Positions 34,065 to 42,324 of a stretch of 64,000 nt of DNA are shown piece by piece. Location: assembly GCA_905216025.1 (NCBI GenBank), contig CAJMSE010000008.1, positions 65,550 to 129,549 on the forward strand. Reading direction: 5' to 3'. The translations under genes and the position numbers were made by a program. Under the pieces are notes generated by a model. That model was not told where the DNA came from, did no database searches, and saw nothing but the letters and a program-made list of their open reading frames with translations. Origin of the DNA: an uncultured bacterium. GTDB taxonomy: Bacteria > Bacteroidota > Bacteroidia > Bacteroidales > Bacteroidaceae. Every line of letters starts with the position of its first letter. Within the stretch, counting starts at the first letter, position 1.

Positions 34065-35321
34065 CTACAGTCCGAATTCTGCCTTTATGTCGTCCACGCG
34101 GTCGAGTCTCTCCCATGTGAAGAGCTCCACCTCAACGGTCTTGGTCTCGTGGTAATGGCTTGTGAATGTCTTTGTCACGGTCTCCGGCTCGCGGCCCATG
34201 TGGCCGTATGCCGCCGTCTCAAGATACATAGGCTGGCGCAGCTTGAGGGTGCGCTCGATGGCTTTCGGGCGCAGGTCGAACAGTTTGCCGATGCGCTCTG
34301 CTATCTCGCTGTCGCTCATGTTCACGCGGCTGCGGCCGTAGGTATTCACATATATGTTCATCGGGCGTGCCACGCCGATGGCATAGCTCACCTGCACGAG
34401 CATCTCGTCTGCCACGCCTGCAGCGACCATGTTCTTGGCGATATGGCGTGCAGCGTATGCCGCCGAGCGGTCTACCTTGCTCGAGTCCTTGCCGCTGAAG
34501 GCGCCGCCGCCATGCGCTCCCTTGCCGCCGTAGGTGTCCACGATAATCTTGCGGCCGGTCAGACCGGTGTCGCCGTGAGGTCCTCCGATGACGAACTTGC
34601 CCGTGGGATTCACGTAATACTTTATATCATCGCCGAAGAGGGCGAGCACTTTCCCGGAGTGTATGCGCTCCTTGACCTTCGGCATCAGTATGTTCAGCAC
34701 GTCGTCCTTTATCTTTGCCAGCATGGTCTCGTCGTCGGCGAACTCGTCGTGCTGCGTCGACACTACTATTGTATCTATCCGTTCCGGTATGCCGGCATCG
34801 CTGTACTGCACCGTCACCTGACTCTTCGAGTCGGGACGGAGATATGTCATCACCTTGCCTTCCTTGCGGATATCGGCCAGCACGGACATTATCAGATGGG
34901 CAATGTCGAGCGACACGGGCATGTAGCTCTCCGTCTCGTTCGTGGCATAGCCGAACATCATGCCCTGGTCGCCGGCTCCCTGGTCCTCGTCGGTGCCGTT
35001 GTCCACACCGCGGTTGATGTCGTCGCTCTGCTCATGGATGGCGCTGAGGATGCCGCACGAATTGCCGTCAAACTGATATTCCGCCTTGGTATATCCGATT
35101 TTCTTTATCGTGTTGCGTGCTATCGTCTGCAAATCGATATACACCTCGCTGCGCACCTCACCCATTATCACCACCTGTCCGGTAGTGACGAAACTCTCGC
35201 AAGCCACGCGTGCATGGCTGTCGTATGCGAGGAACTGGTCGAGTATTGCGTCTGATATCTGGTCCGCCACCTTATCGGGATGTCCTTCCGATACTGACTC
35301 TGATGTAAACAGGTATGACAT
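34065..35321 (-). CDS. metK: S-adenosylmethionine synthetase (418 aa)
   Basis: Makes S-adenosylmethionine from methionine and ATP. Conserved elements are intact: MSYLFTSESVSEGHPDKVADQISDAILD at the start (split: TSESVSEGHPDK, VADQISDAILD), GAGDQGMMFGYA, the P-loop-like GGAFSGKDSSKVDRS and GGPHGDTGLTGRKIIVDTYG. Length fits the family. It is the first gene of the minus-strand run, behind a perfect Bacteroidetes promoter. Confidence 0.98.
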   Translation of the reverse strand: MSYLFTSESVSEGHPDKVADQISDAILDQFLAYDSHARVACESFVTTGQVVIMGEVRSEVYIDLQTIARNTIKKIGYTKAEYQFDGNSCGILSAIHEQSDDINRGVDNGTDEDQGAGDQGMMFGYATNETESYMPVSLDIAHLIMSVLADIRKEGKVMTYLRPDSKSQVTVQYSDAGIPERIDTIVVSTQHDEFADDETMLAKIKDDVLNILMPKVKERIHSGKVLALFGDDIKYYVNPTGKFVIGGPHGDTGLTGRKIIVDTYGGKGAHGGGAFSGKDSSKVDRSAAYAARHIAKNMVAAGVADEMLVQVSYAIGVARPMNIYVNTYGRSRVNMSDSEIAERIGKLFDLRPKAIERTLKLRQPMYLETAAYGHMGREPETVTKTFTSHYHETKTVEVELFTWERLDRVDDIKAEFGL

Positions 35322-35372
35322 ATTAAATATTTTGTTACTAAGTTTGTATCTGTTAAATAAGAATTAGCCGTG

Positions 35373-35403
35373 CAAAGATACTGCAAACCACAATAAATAC
35401 AAA
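35373..35403 (-). promoter_or_regulatory. metK operon promoter
   Basis: On the minus strand TTTG (35400-35403), a 19-base spacer, then TATCTTTG (35373-35380): an exact match to the Bacteroidetes housekeeping promoter. It lies 52 bases before the metK start. Confidence 0.8.
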
Positions 35404-35447
35404 ATAAAAGCCCCCTTTTCTTTATATTAATTATATCCTGGATACTG

Positions 35448-35741
35448 CTACAAAGCACTTTCTGCAAGTCTGCGCCTGAACGCCACGGCTATATTTTTCT
35501 TCGCGAAATCATCCAGCCCGCAGAACGTAGTACGCTTCTTCAGTTCGTCAAGGGTATGATATTGCAGCAGTTTGGCGAGGCATTCGTCTGCAAAGGAATT
35601 GGACACGACACTTACGCCGGTAAAGTCGAGCACGACCTTATCGTTAGCCTGAATCAGTGCCAGCAACTTCTTACGCACTTCAGCACCAAGCATCCTCGTA
35701 CCGAGGTATACTCCTACAGTATTGAATTTAAATGTCTGCAT
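35448..35741 (-). CDS. STAS-like DUF4325 protein (97 aa)
   Basis: Resembles anti-sigma-factor antagonists: an alpha/beta protein with the switch region VVLDFTGVSVVSNSFADECL, whose Ser residues sit where STAS proteins are phosphorylated. It follows the HATPase gene by 7 bases on the same strand. The pair is reminiscent of SpoIIAA/SpoIIAB partner switching, although the output sigma factor or effector is not present. Assignment to DUF4325 is by pattern. Confidence 0.75.
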   Translation of the reverse strand: MQTFKFNTVGVYLGTRMLGAEVRKKLLALIQANDKVVLDFTGVSVVSNSFADECLAKLLQYHTLDELKKRTTFCGLDDFAKKNIAVAFRRRLAESAL

Positions 35742-35748
35742 AAATATA

Positions 35749-36405
35749 TCACCATAGATTATCTAAATCATCGTCCTCGATAAACGTCTCATTATATTGT
35801 GCCCTGCAATCGGTCCTGTTGTCAACCACTTCATCGGGGTCTATCTCTTTGTCCGCGCATAACTCCACATAGACAAGCGTTCCCTGCCATTGCATTGAAG
35901 AACTGCGCACCTCAGCATTGCCTGCCACCATCTCCAACTCATGGTTTCCCGATAATATCTCAAAACGGGAACCTGCCGAATCTACCAGACGGGCCATCGA
36001 ATAAAGTCCGAATCCCATCCCCTTACCGTCTGTAACACGGTCTTCTATACATTTCCTGAGAGCGTCTTCTTCCGTTATTCCACCATAGATGACATTCTCT
36101 TTCAATGATTCATGTATCCCTTTTCCGTCGTCGGCCACGAGTATTCTTATCCTGGCCGTCTCCTTCAGATAACACATCAGTACGGTTCCACACTGCTTAT
36201 CAGAATGTGTCAGCACATTATCCAATATCTCATAGAAGCAATAGCCCAGTCCCTGAAGTACGGTAAGTTCTATTTCCGGCTTCCGATGCAATATCTCAAC
36301 AATGCGTCTGTACACATCAAAAACATTATCGGAATCGAACACATCCATCGTTGTATAATCCCGGCAATCGGCAAAATACTTTGCCACAAGGGTATTTATA
36401 TTCAT
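35749..36405 (-). CDS. GHKL ATPase, anti-sigma/histidine-kinase-like (218 aa)
   Basis: Carries the Bergerat ATP-binding fold: N-box YEILDNVLTHSDK (about residues 58-70), G1 VADDGKGIHES (about 93-103) and G2 DGKGMGFGLYSMARLVD (about 126-142). There is no dimerization/phosphoacceptor domain or sensor, so it is unlike a normal histidine kinase and more like an anti-sigma factor kinase. The acidic C-terminal tail (ETFIEDDDLDNLW) is unusual. With the STAS-like protein downstream it forms a likely partner-switch module. Confidence 0.75.
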   Translation of the reverse strand: MNINTLVAKYFADCRDYTTMDVFDSDNVFDVYRRIVEILHRKPEIELTVLQGLGYCFYEILDNVLTHSDKQCGTVLMCYLKETARIRILVADDGKGIHESLKENVIYGGITEEDALRKCIEDRVTDGKGMGFGLYSMARLVDSAGSRFEILSGNHELEMVAGNAEVRSSSMQWQGTLVYVELCADKEIDPDEVVDNRTDCRAQYNETFIEDDDLDNLW

Positions 36406-36433
36406 ACCTGTCTCACTTTATGGCTTCCAATGG

Positions 36434-36441
36434 CAAAGATA
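36434..36441 (-). promoter_or_regulatory. Promoter -7 box of the HATPase-STAS pair
   Basis: TATCTTTG on the minus strand, 28 bases before the HATPase start. A TTG follows at the -33 distance, an imperfect match. Confidence 0.6.
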
Positions 36442-36620
36442 CATCTTTTTTATTATCCGGCAATGCTTCTGCACAAAATATCTCGTCGACAGGAAATCTA
36501 AAACAACCGATAAAGCAGCAACACCCTAAAAGGCAACAAGGACAAAGGCCAAGGCACAGACATCCAAACTCACCTATACCGCATTCATGGACTTTAATTT
36601 ATAATTAAACAAATAAAATA

Positions 36621-36652
36621 TTTGTGTAATTACTTGCTTTTTATTAAATTTG
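36621..36652 (+). promoter_or_regulatory. Strong promoter for a plus-strand transcript in the 36.4-37.1 kb gap
   Basis: TTTG at 36621-36624, a 20-base spacer and TAAATTTG at 36645-36652. The expected start is near 36659, about 400 bases before the next gene. Confidence 0.75.
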
Positions 36653-36658
36653 CAGCGC

Positions 36659-36986
36659 ATGCCCGATGCACAACATCTGTATAATAAAGCAGAGGAGGGT
36701 GAGGAGGGAATGCGCTATATATAGAAAAAAGACGTTTACTTGACGTTTTATCTGTGACATACTGAACTTCGCAACTTCAAAAAAGCTCACATGGTAAAGC
36801 AACAGTAGATGTTCATGGATGTGTCATATACACAGCCAATAGTACATCTGTATGGAAAATATGGGTACATATTGTGGCTTTTATATACATATCGGCGTGG
36901 GCCTCTGCGTTGCTTGTCCTTGAGCGAAGGCAATGCGAAGGCCGAGTATGTGGGATGAGCAACAGGTACAGATCCCGCGCTTTTTT
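36659..36986 (+). ncRNA. Probable structured non-coding RNA (about 325 nt)
   Basis: Bounded by the promoter just upstream and a T-run (CCGCGCTTTTTTATT) ending near 36986. Two strong hairpins are visible. One has AGATGT (36807-36812) pairing with ACATCT (36844-36849) around an inner TGG-TGTGT/ACACA-CCA stem. The other has GGCCT-GCGTTGC (36900-36913) pairing with GCAATGC-AGGCC (36930-36943). ATCTGTA near 36670 and again near 36847 can each pair with TACAGAT near 36967. No long reading frame is seen. It could be a 6S-type RNA or another Bacteroidales RNA, or a long leader of the gene at 37061; I cannot decide. Confidence 0.5.
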
Positions 36987-37060
36987 ATTATATGGCCTGA
37001 AAATCTAAAAAAAGAACCGTCCGGTTCGGGAGCTGCGGACACATATTAATATATAATGAC

Positions 37061-37735
37061 ATGAAAGCAGCAAAATGTCTTTTAACTCTTATGCTGGCAG
37101 GTGTATTTACCGCAGCATCGGCACAACTATCGCAAGAACAACTGAAAGAACGTAAAACGATGTACAAGGCTTCAAAATCCGAGCTGAACGAGAAAGCTAC
37201 CAAAGCAGCCCGGAAAGAAGCCAAAAGCCTTATAAAACAAGGCTGGACTGTTGCACCCGGAGCATTGCCATTAGAAAAACAACTCGACAAGTCGTATCTG
37301 ATGCAGATGGAATACGATGATGACATGTATCCCAAATATCTTATGGGAGAAGCCATCAGCATTGGTGAGAATTATGATGCAGCAAAGATGCAGGCCATGG
37401 AACTGGCCAAACAAAACCTTGCAGGGCAGATACAGACGGAAATAACGGCACTGATAGAGAATACAGTGTCAAACAAGCAGCTGGCAGCAGAAGAAGCTGC
37501 TTCGGTGACACAAAGCGTAATGGCTGCCAAGAACCTGATTTCACAAAGCATAGGCCGCACGATTATCGTAATGGAAGTATATCGCACAAAACCGAACAAG
37601 AATAAGGAAGTACTTGTGCGTATAGCATATAATGGTGCCATGGCAAAGGCCGCGGCCAAGAATGCCGTACGTGAGCAGTTGGAAGACAAGGGAAAAGAGT
37701 TGCAAGATAAGTTGGATAAGCTATTGGGGTGGTAA
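37061..37735 (+). CDS. Exported LPP20-like protein (224 aa)
   Basis: Signal peptide ending AASAQ. The mature part begins with a charged coiled coil (QEQLKERKTMYKASKSELNE). A central domain with a helical repeat (AAKMQAMELAKQNLAGQIQT) and RTIIVMEVYRT resembles the LPP20-like fold found in outer-membrane-associated proteins. The last 30 residues form another amphipathic helix. It is first in the cluster that leads to the SEFIR and caspase genes; the next gene is 43 bases away and has a related N-terminal domain. Its function is unknown. Confidence 0.65.
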   Translation: MKAAKCLLTLMLAGVFTAASAQLSQEQLKERKTMYKASKSELNEKATKAARKEAKSLIKQGWTVAPGALPLEKQLDKSYLMQMEYDDDMYPKYLMGEAISIGENYDAAKMQAMELAKQNLAGQIQTEITALIENTVSNKQLAAEEAASVTQSVMAAKNLISQSIGRTIIVMEVYRTKPNKNKEVLVRIAYNGAMAKAAAKNAVREQLEDKGKELQDKLDKLLGW

Positions 37736-37778
37736 TCGTTATTATTCTTTTTAAGGATACAGTAATTTATCAGACCGC

Positions 37779-38642
37779 ATGAAGCATATACTTTTATTCT
37801 TGTCTATAATATTCACCCTCCCTGTATTTTCACAAAAGATAAAGACAGTGGAAAGTGAATATACATATCATGCACCGGAGAACGTCACACTCGAAGAGGC
37901 TAAGCGCACGGCTCTCGACAGGGCGAAAATTCAGGCTTTGGCTGATGTCTTTGGCACCACCGTATCACAAACAAACGCCACACGCATAGAAAACCGTAAC
38001 GGTAAATCAGACATTGACTTTCTGTCTATTGGTGGCAGCGAAGTAAAAGGTGAGTGGATAGAAACTATTGACGAGCCCAAGTACAACATTTCATACGAAC
38101 AGGAAATGCTTGTTGTGAAAGTCTCCGTAAAAGGTAAAGCACGAGAAATAGTCTCGGCACAAATAGACATCAAGGCAAAGATATTGCGTAATGGTACGGA
38201 TGATAAATTTGAGAGCGATGAATTCCGTGACGGGGATGACCTCTATCTTTCTTTTGTCGCTCCCGTCAGCGGCTATCTTGCCGTATATTTGGTAGACACG
38301 GAGAAAAAAGCCTATTGCCTTTTACCTTATCGCAATCAGACAGACGGTATATACAAGGTGGAGGCAAACCGCCGCTATGTGTTCTTCAATATCAAGGAAG
38401 CCGCACCGCAGGAACGCCAATATGTTGATGAATATGTGATGACCTGCGAACGTACGTCTGAGTACAACCAAATATATGTCGTTTTCTCTCCACAACCTTT
38501 TGCGAAAGCCGCAGACAATTCGGATGCAGACACATTACCGAGAGAACTGAATTATGAAGAATTCCGGAAATGGTCTACAAAATGTAATATCAAAGATAAC
38601 AATATGCAAATACTGAACAAAACAATTTTAATATGCAAATAG
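37779..38642 (+). CDS. Exported LPP20/DUF4384-like protein (287 aa)
   Basis: Signal peptide MKHILLFLSIIFTLPVFSQ. The N-terminal half has a domain related to the preceding protein (ENVTLEEAKRTALDRAKIQA). The second half has a DUF4384-like pattern (DGDDLYLSFVAPVSGYLAVY, then LLPYRNQTDGIYKVEANRR). DUF4384 is often fused to or encoded near C14-family (caspase-like) peptidases, which fits the caspase genes downstream. The 3' end overlaps the next gene by 10 bases, indicating coupled translation. No catalytic residues are visible. Confidence 0.65.
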   Translation: MKHILLFLSIIFTLPVFSQKIKTVESEYTYHAPENVTLEEAKRTALDRAKIQALADVFGTTVSQTNATRIENRNGKSDIDFLSIGGSEVKGEWIETIDEPKYNISYEQEMLVVKVSVKGKAREIVSAQIDIKAKILRNGTDDKFESDEFRDGDDLYLSFVAPVSGYLAVYLVDTEKKAYCLLPYRNQTDGIYKVEANRRYVFFNIKEAAPQERQYVDEYVMTCERTSEYNQIYVVFSPQPFAKAADNSDADTLPRELNYEEFRKWSTKCNIKDNNMQILNKTILICK

Positions 38643-39670
38643 ATATAACAACCATTCTAAATAAACTCTATTCCATTATAAAAGAGTTTTTATCTTGTTT
38701 GAAAAAACATGTTTTAGTAATACAGCTTGTCTTTGCGATAGGCAGTATTCTTATTTGTTCATACACGCTTTATGTTTGGTATCGTATACCACATAAGTCT
38801 GTAACATATACAACACACACGGTGGGATGTATAGGAAAACCTAAATGCAAAATTATTGCCATGATGGATTATGGCGATAAAGAATTAAAAGCCGATTCCA
38901 TTGGCTTCTTTATAAGAATACAGCATCATTTTAGAGAAGACTCTCCATTCCTCTTTAAAGGTAAAGTTTTAGGAGAAAATGTTGAAAGGAAGACGCGTTA
39001 TAGTAAAGAATATGAACCGTTATATTATAAGTATGGCTCAACTATTGATTCTATATCAACCGTTTATAAAAGTACTATAACATTACAATCAAACCTTTAT
39101 GACAGAAGTATACCCAAAGATAGGGAAAACTGGTCTAACCAAAAAGATATAACTATTTGGCGTAAAGCTACAATAACAAATAAGAACACAACAAAAAATG
39201 AGAGTTGGTTTTATTTAAAACGTTTATTGAAACCATTTAGCGATAAAGCCTGTTTAATGGAACATAGGCTAAGGACTTCTCATGATAACTTCTCTCCGAA
39301 ATGGAATACCAAAGGTGATGTATCAAAGTTAGACTTTGAATTAAAAATCGGGAATAATGATTTTATCGAATGCGATGAAATTAAAATACGCTTCAACGGC
39401 CCCTACAATTTAGCTTCTATAAATATAAAACCGGATGAAATCAGCTATGATTATATCAGCTTTACCAATCCGTTAAAATTGAAAGCAATTCGGAAAAACG
39501 GATTGAACTTCTACGCATCGTTTCCTATACCCGAGAAGATACAACAAGCTCGTATAACATTTATGATGATTATAATACCTTTGTTAATATCTTACCTAAT
39601 CTATTTATTGGGAAAACTAACTCACAGAGCAATTTACAAGGAAATGAGATTATCTGAGCGAAAAGGTTAA
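38633..39670 (+). CDS. Unknown two-TM protein (345 aa)
   Basis: Membrane helices near both ends (VIQLVFAIGSILICSYTLYV at about residues 29-48 and ITFMMIIIPLLISYLIYLLG at about 310-330) flank a 260-residue extracytoplasmic-looking, beta-rich domain. I do not recognise a family. It overlaps the DUF4384-like gene, is visibly more AT-rich than flanking core genes, and is followed by a hairpin. It may anchor a complex of the exported cluster proteins; this is a guess from topology. Confidence 0.55.
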   Translation: MQIDITTILNKLYSIIKEFLSCLKKHVLVIQLVFAIGSILICSYTLYVWYRIPHKSVTYTTHTVGCIGKPKCKIIAMMDYGDKELKADSIGFFIRIQHHFREDSPFLFKGKVLGENVERKTRYSKEYEPLYYKYGSTIDSISTVYKSTITLQSNLYDRSIPKDRENWSNQKDITIWRKATITNKNTTKNESWFYLKRLLKPFSDKACLMEHRLRTSHDNFSPKWNTKGDVSKLDFELKIGNNDFIECDEIKIRFNGPYNLASINIKPDEISYDYISFTNPLKLKAIRKNGLNFYASFPIPEKIQQARITFMMIIIPLLISYLIYLLGKLTHRAIYKEMRLSERKG

Positions 39671-39680
39671 ATTTACCATA

Positions 39681-39760
39681 GGAAGTAGATGTTAGAATAA
39701 TTGTAGTCCTTTCTACTAAAACGAGCATTTTTGCCTTAATATCTACTTCCTTTTCTTCTT
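39681..39760 (+). terminator. Hairpin with T-rich tail
   Basis: GGAAGTAGAT (39681-39690) pairs exactly with ATCTACTTCC (39741-39750), followed by TTTTCTTCTTTTAAT. An inner TAGT/ACTA stem is possible. It would end the upstream three-gene transcript or attenuate into the SEFIR gene. Confidence 0.6.
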
Positions 39761-39793
39761 TTAATATTTATTTAGATAATATTGAGTTTTTAT

Positions 39794-40573
39794 ATGAAAA
39801 GAGTTTTTATAAGTTACAGTTGGAATGACACGAAATACAATCAACGTGTAGTAAATCTATCAAATAAATTATCGTCTTGCGGTTATAACGTTTTTATCGA
39901 CAAACGAGAAATGCAAGATCAATATTCACTCGATATGAAAGTCATGATGCATGAACAGATATCAAAGGCTGATAAAGTGATTGTTCTCCTTTCTAAAGGA
40001 TATAAAATTAAAGCAGAACAATTGGTAGGTGGAGTAGGTCAAGAGTTTAGTCTTATTCTGACAGATATATACAATTCAAAGAAGAAATACATACTTTGTT
40101 GTCTCGATCCTTTTACAACAACGAGCGATATTGCCCCATTGGCATTTCAAAGCAGATACATACATTGTCTGTCAAATGAATCTGATTATCATATTTTGAA
40201 AGACTTAATAGAAGATAAATTAGATTATGGAGTAATAAACGGTGTTGAGAAATTAAAAATATCAGAACAGTATGTAAATCGTATTTATGAAGAATTTCTT
40301 TCAGATTGCTGTGACTCATATTTTAAATATTTGTCTAATGCGGGGAGAGTATATGAAAGGATTACAGAATATAATGTGAAGACTGGTTTTTGGAATCCTG
40401 AAAATGGATGGGACAATACATGTATTTATTTTATAGCGTCTCGGATTAAGGATAAGTATGACAATCAATGGACAGAGCAAAAGACAGTGGAAGAGGTTGC
40501 TCATGATATATGTTCTCAAATGGAGGCCTATATTCGTTTTATGAATAGTAAAAGGAATGGCTATAGTGTATAA
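39794..40573 (+). CDS. SEFIR/TIR-type signalling protein (259 aa)
   Basis: The N-terminal domain begins KRVFISYSWNDTKYNQRV and continues LSNKLSSCGYNVFIDKREM, with IVLLSKGYKIKAEQ, the pattern of SEFIR domains (relatives of TIR). In bacteria SEFIR/TIR proteins act in protein assembly or nucleotide signalling, often in immunity. The C-terminal 120 residues are helical and not recognised. There is no signal peptide, unlike its neighbours. ATG 39794 starts directly at the domain; a TTG four codons earlier is less likely. It is AT-rich, like the following genes. Confidence 0.78.
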   Translation: MKRVFISYSWNDTKYNQRVVNLSNKLSSCGYNVFIDKREMQDQYSLDMKVMMHEQISKADKVIVLLSKGYKIKAEQLVGGVGQEFSLILTDIYNSKKKYILCCLDPFTTTSDIAPLAFQSRYIHCLSNESDYHILKDLIEDKLDYGVINGVEKLKISEQYVNRIYEEFLSDCCDSYFKYLSNAGRVYERITEYNVKTGFWNPENGWDNTCIYFIASRIKDKYDNQWTEQKTVEEVAHDICSQMEAYIRFMNSKRNGYSV

Positions 40574-40621
40574 TATAATAGAGGAAGTAACTAATAAAAA
40601 GACAATAGAAAGATGACGATT

Positions 40622-42319
40622 ATGAAAAATTTATTTATAATGTTGTTCTTGGTATTTGCATCTATATGTAATGCTCAGGAAAACGAGAGTGTACGAAAGA
40701 CTTTGGAAGAGAAATATGGAACAGGGAATGTTGAATACAATTCAAGTGGATGGTATTCAATAATTAAAGAAAGTCTTGAAGGAGAACATTTACAAGGCGC
40801 TTGTGATTTACAAGGGAAAGAGATTGTCCCTATAGAAAACTGTTGGATTAGTAAATATTATGATTTTTATCATATATGCCTTAATGAATTATGTCTGCCA
40901 TCTCAAGGGGTTATTGACTCAAAAGGTAAATATATAATACCATTATCAGATAATATGTATGGGTTTGAGTTTAGTAAAGAAGCGATTATCGCCATAAAAA
41001 ATGGAGATGATGATGGATGTAATTGGGATTTTGATTATCATAGTTTTAAAAATAAGAAATTTGGCCTTTATAATAAAACGGGAAAGTTACTTCTGCCAAT
41101 TGGAGAATATTCTTTTATCAAATGCTTAAATAAAGAAAAAGGTATATATATAATAGGTAAAGATGGTGTAAGTGGATATACACGTAAACGTGATGATTAT
41201 CCTCTTGATGCAAGACTTGCTCTTTATGATGTTAAAAGTGAGACGTTCATCACAGAATTTGTTTATTCATATATAGATAATATCCTTTTTGATAAAGAGG
41301 GATTATATAGATTTAATGTAGATGGAAAGATAATTCAATATACTTCTCTTGATGAAGCAGTTGTCGAAGGCGGTAAGTGGGGATATATGGATAATGAAGG
41401 AAAGGTTGTTATTCCGGCAAAATATACTTATGCAACTTCTTTTAAGGATGGAGTCGCTCAAGTAACGGAGAATGGAGTGACTTCGTTGATACAGAATCCA
41501 TTGTCAGGCGGTTCGACATTCATAAGAACAGGAGAGTCCGTTGCTGTTGATACACAAATACCGGAAACAAAGAATCGTAATAATGAAACTTTTGCATTTA
41601 TTTTATCCAACGAAAATTATAACAACTTTTCAGGAGCGGATTATGCTATAAACGACGGAAAGATTTTTGCCGAATATTGTAAAAAAACATTGGGCCTGCC
41701 GGAAAACAATGTCAGATATTATGAAGATGCCACCTATGGCAATATGTTGAAAGCCATAAAGCAGATAAAGGATATTGCCGATGTTTATGATGGCGATGCC
41801 AAAATAATCTTCTTTTTTTCCGGATTGGGATTTGCTGACGAAAAAGACGGAGGCAAATATATATTGCCATCTGATGCCTCTGTCTCCGCATTAACATCCA
41901 CCGCTCTTTCTCTAAAAGAACTACTTGCAGAGTTAAATGAATTGAAAACTGTGTACACACTGGCATTTATTGATGCGCCATTCAATGGAAAAGATAGAAG
42001 TGGCAAGCCTATGTTCTCAGGAAGAGGAGTAAGGATAAATAATAAGAATAATGAGAAAGTTGTTGGAAATACAATTTTAGTTATGGGCAATGAAGAAAGG
42101 AACTGTTATTCAAGTGAAAAACAAGGACATGGCCTACTCACCTATTCGTTGCTCAGTCAGTTGAAAAAAGCACAAGGAAATAACAATATCCAAAAACTCT
42201 TGGAGACAATTTCAACCAATGTGAAAAAAGAATCGTTGGAGCAATTTAAGGATATACAGAAACCATCTATAAAAATTTCGGAACAAATAAAGAACAATAT
42301 ACAAACATTAAAATTGTAA
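40622..42319 (+). CDS. Exported WG-repeat protein with catalytically dead caspase domain (565 aa)
   Basis: Signal peptide MKNLFIMLFLVFASICNAQ. WG-type repeats occupy the middle (GKWGYMDNEGKVVIPAKYTY is the clearest), followed by a C14 caspase-like domain from about residue 310. Compared with the next gene, the catalytic His of AGHG is Leu402 in SGLGF, and the catalytic Cys of DACFSG is Pro453 in DAPFNG. The rest of the fold is well conserved (FAFILSNENY, YEDATYGNMLKAI). It is therefore a pseudo-protease, possibly a regulator, inhibitor or substrate of the active copy 5 bases downstream. Confidence 0.85.
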   Translation: MKNLFIMLFLVFASICNAQENESVRKTLEEKYGTGNVEYNSSGWYSIIKESLEGEHLQGACDLQGKEIVPIENCWISKYYDFYHICLNELCLPSQGVIDSKGKYIIPLSDNMYGFEFSKEAIIAIKNGDDDGCNWDFDYHSFKNKKFGLYNKTGKLLLPIGEYSFIKCLNKEKGIYIIGKDGVSGYTRKRDDYPLDARLALYDVKSETFITEFVYSYIDNILFDKEGLYRFNVDGKIIQYTSLDEAVVEGGKWGYMDNEGKVVIPAKYTYATSFKDGVAQVTENGVTSLIQNPLSGGSTFIRTGESVAVDTQIPETKNRNNETFAFILSNENYNNFSGADYAINDGKIFAEYCKKTLGLPENNVRYYEDATYGNMLKAIKQIKDIADVYDGDAKIIFFFSGLGFADEKDGGKYILPSDASVSALTSTALSLKELLAELNELKTVYTLAFIDAPFNGKDRSGKPMFSGRGVRINNKNNEKVVGNTILVMGNEERNCYSSEKQGHGLLTYSLLSQLKKAQGNNNIQKLLETISTNVKKESLEQFKDIQKPSIKISEQIKNNIQTLKL

Positions 42320-42324
42320 TAATT

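Noticed and set aside
34005..35255. 416-codon plus-strand open frame
   Set aside because: It lies opposite metK, which is complete and highly conserved; the frame is a by-product of its codon use.
36659..36986. tmRNA, RNase P RNA or SRP RNA
   Set aside because: No tRNA-like acceptor/T-arm with a tag frame, no conserved RNase P core sequences, and no SRP tetraloop region were found.
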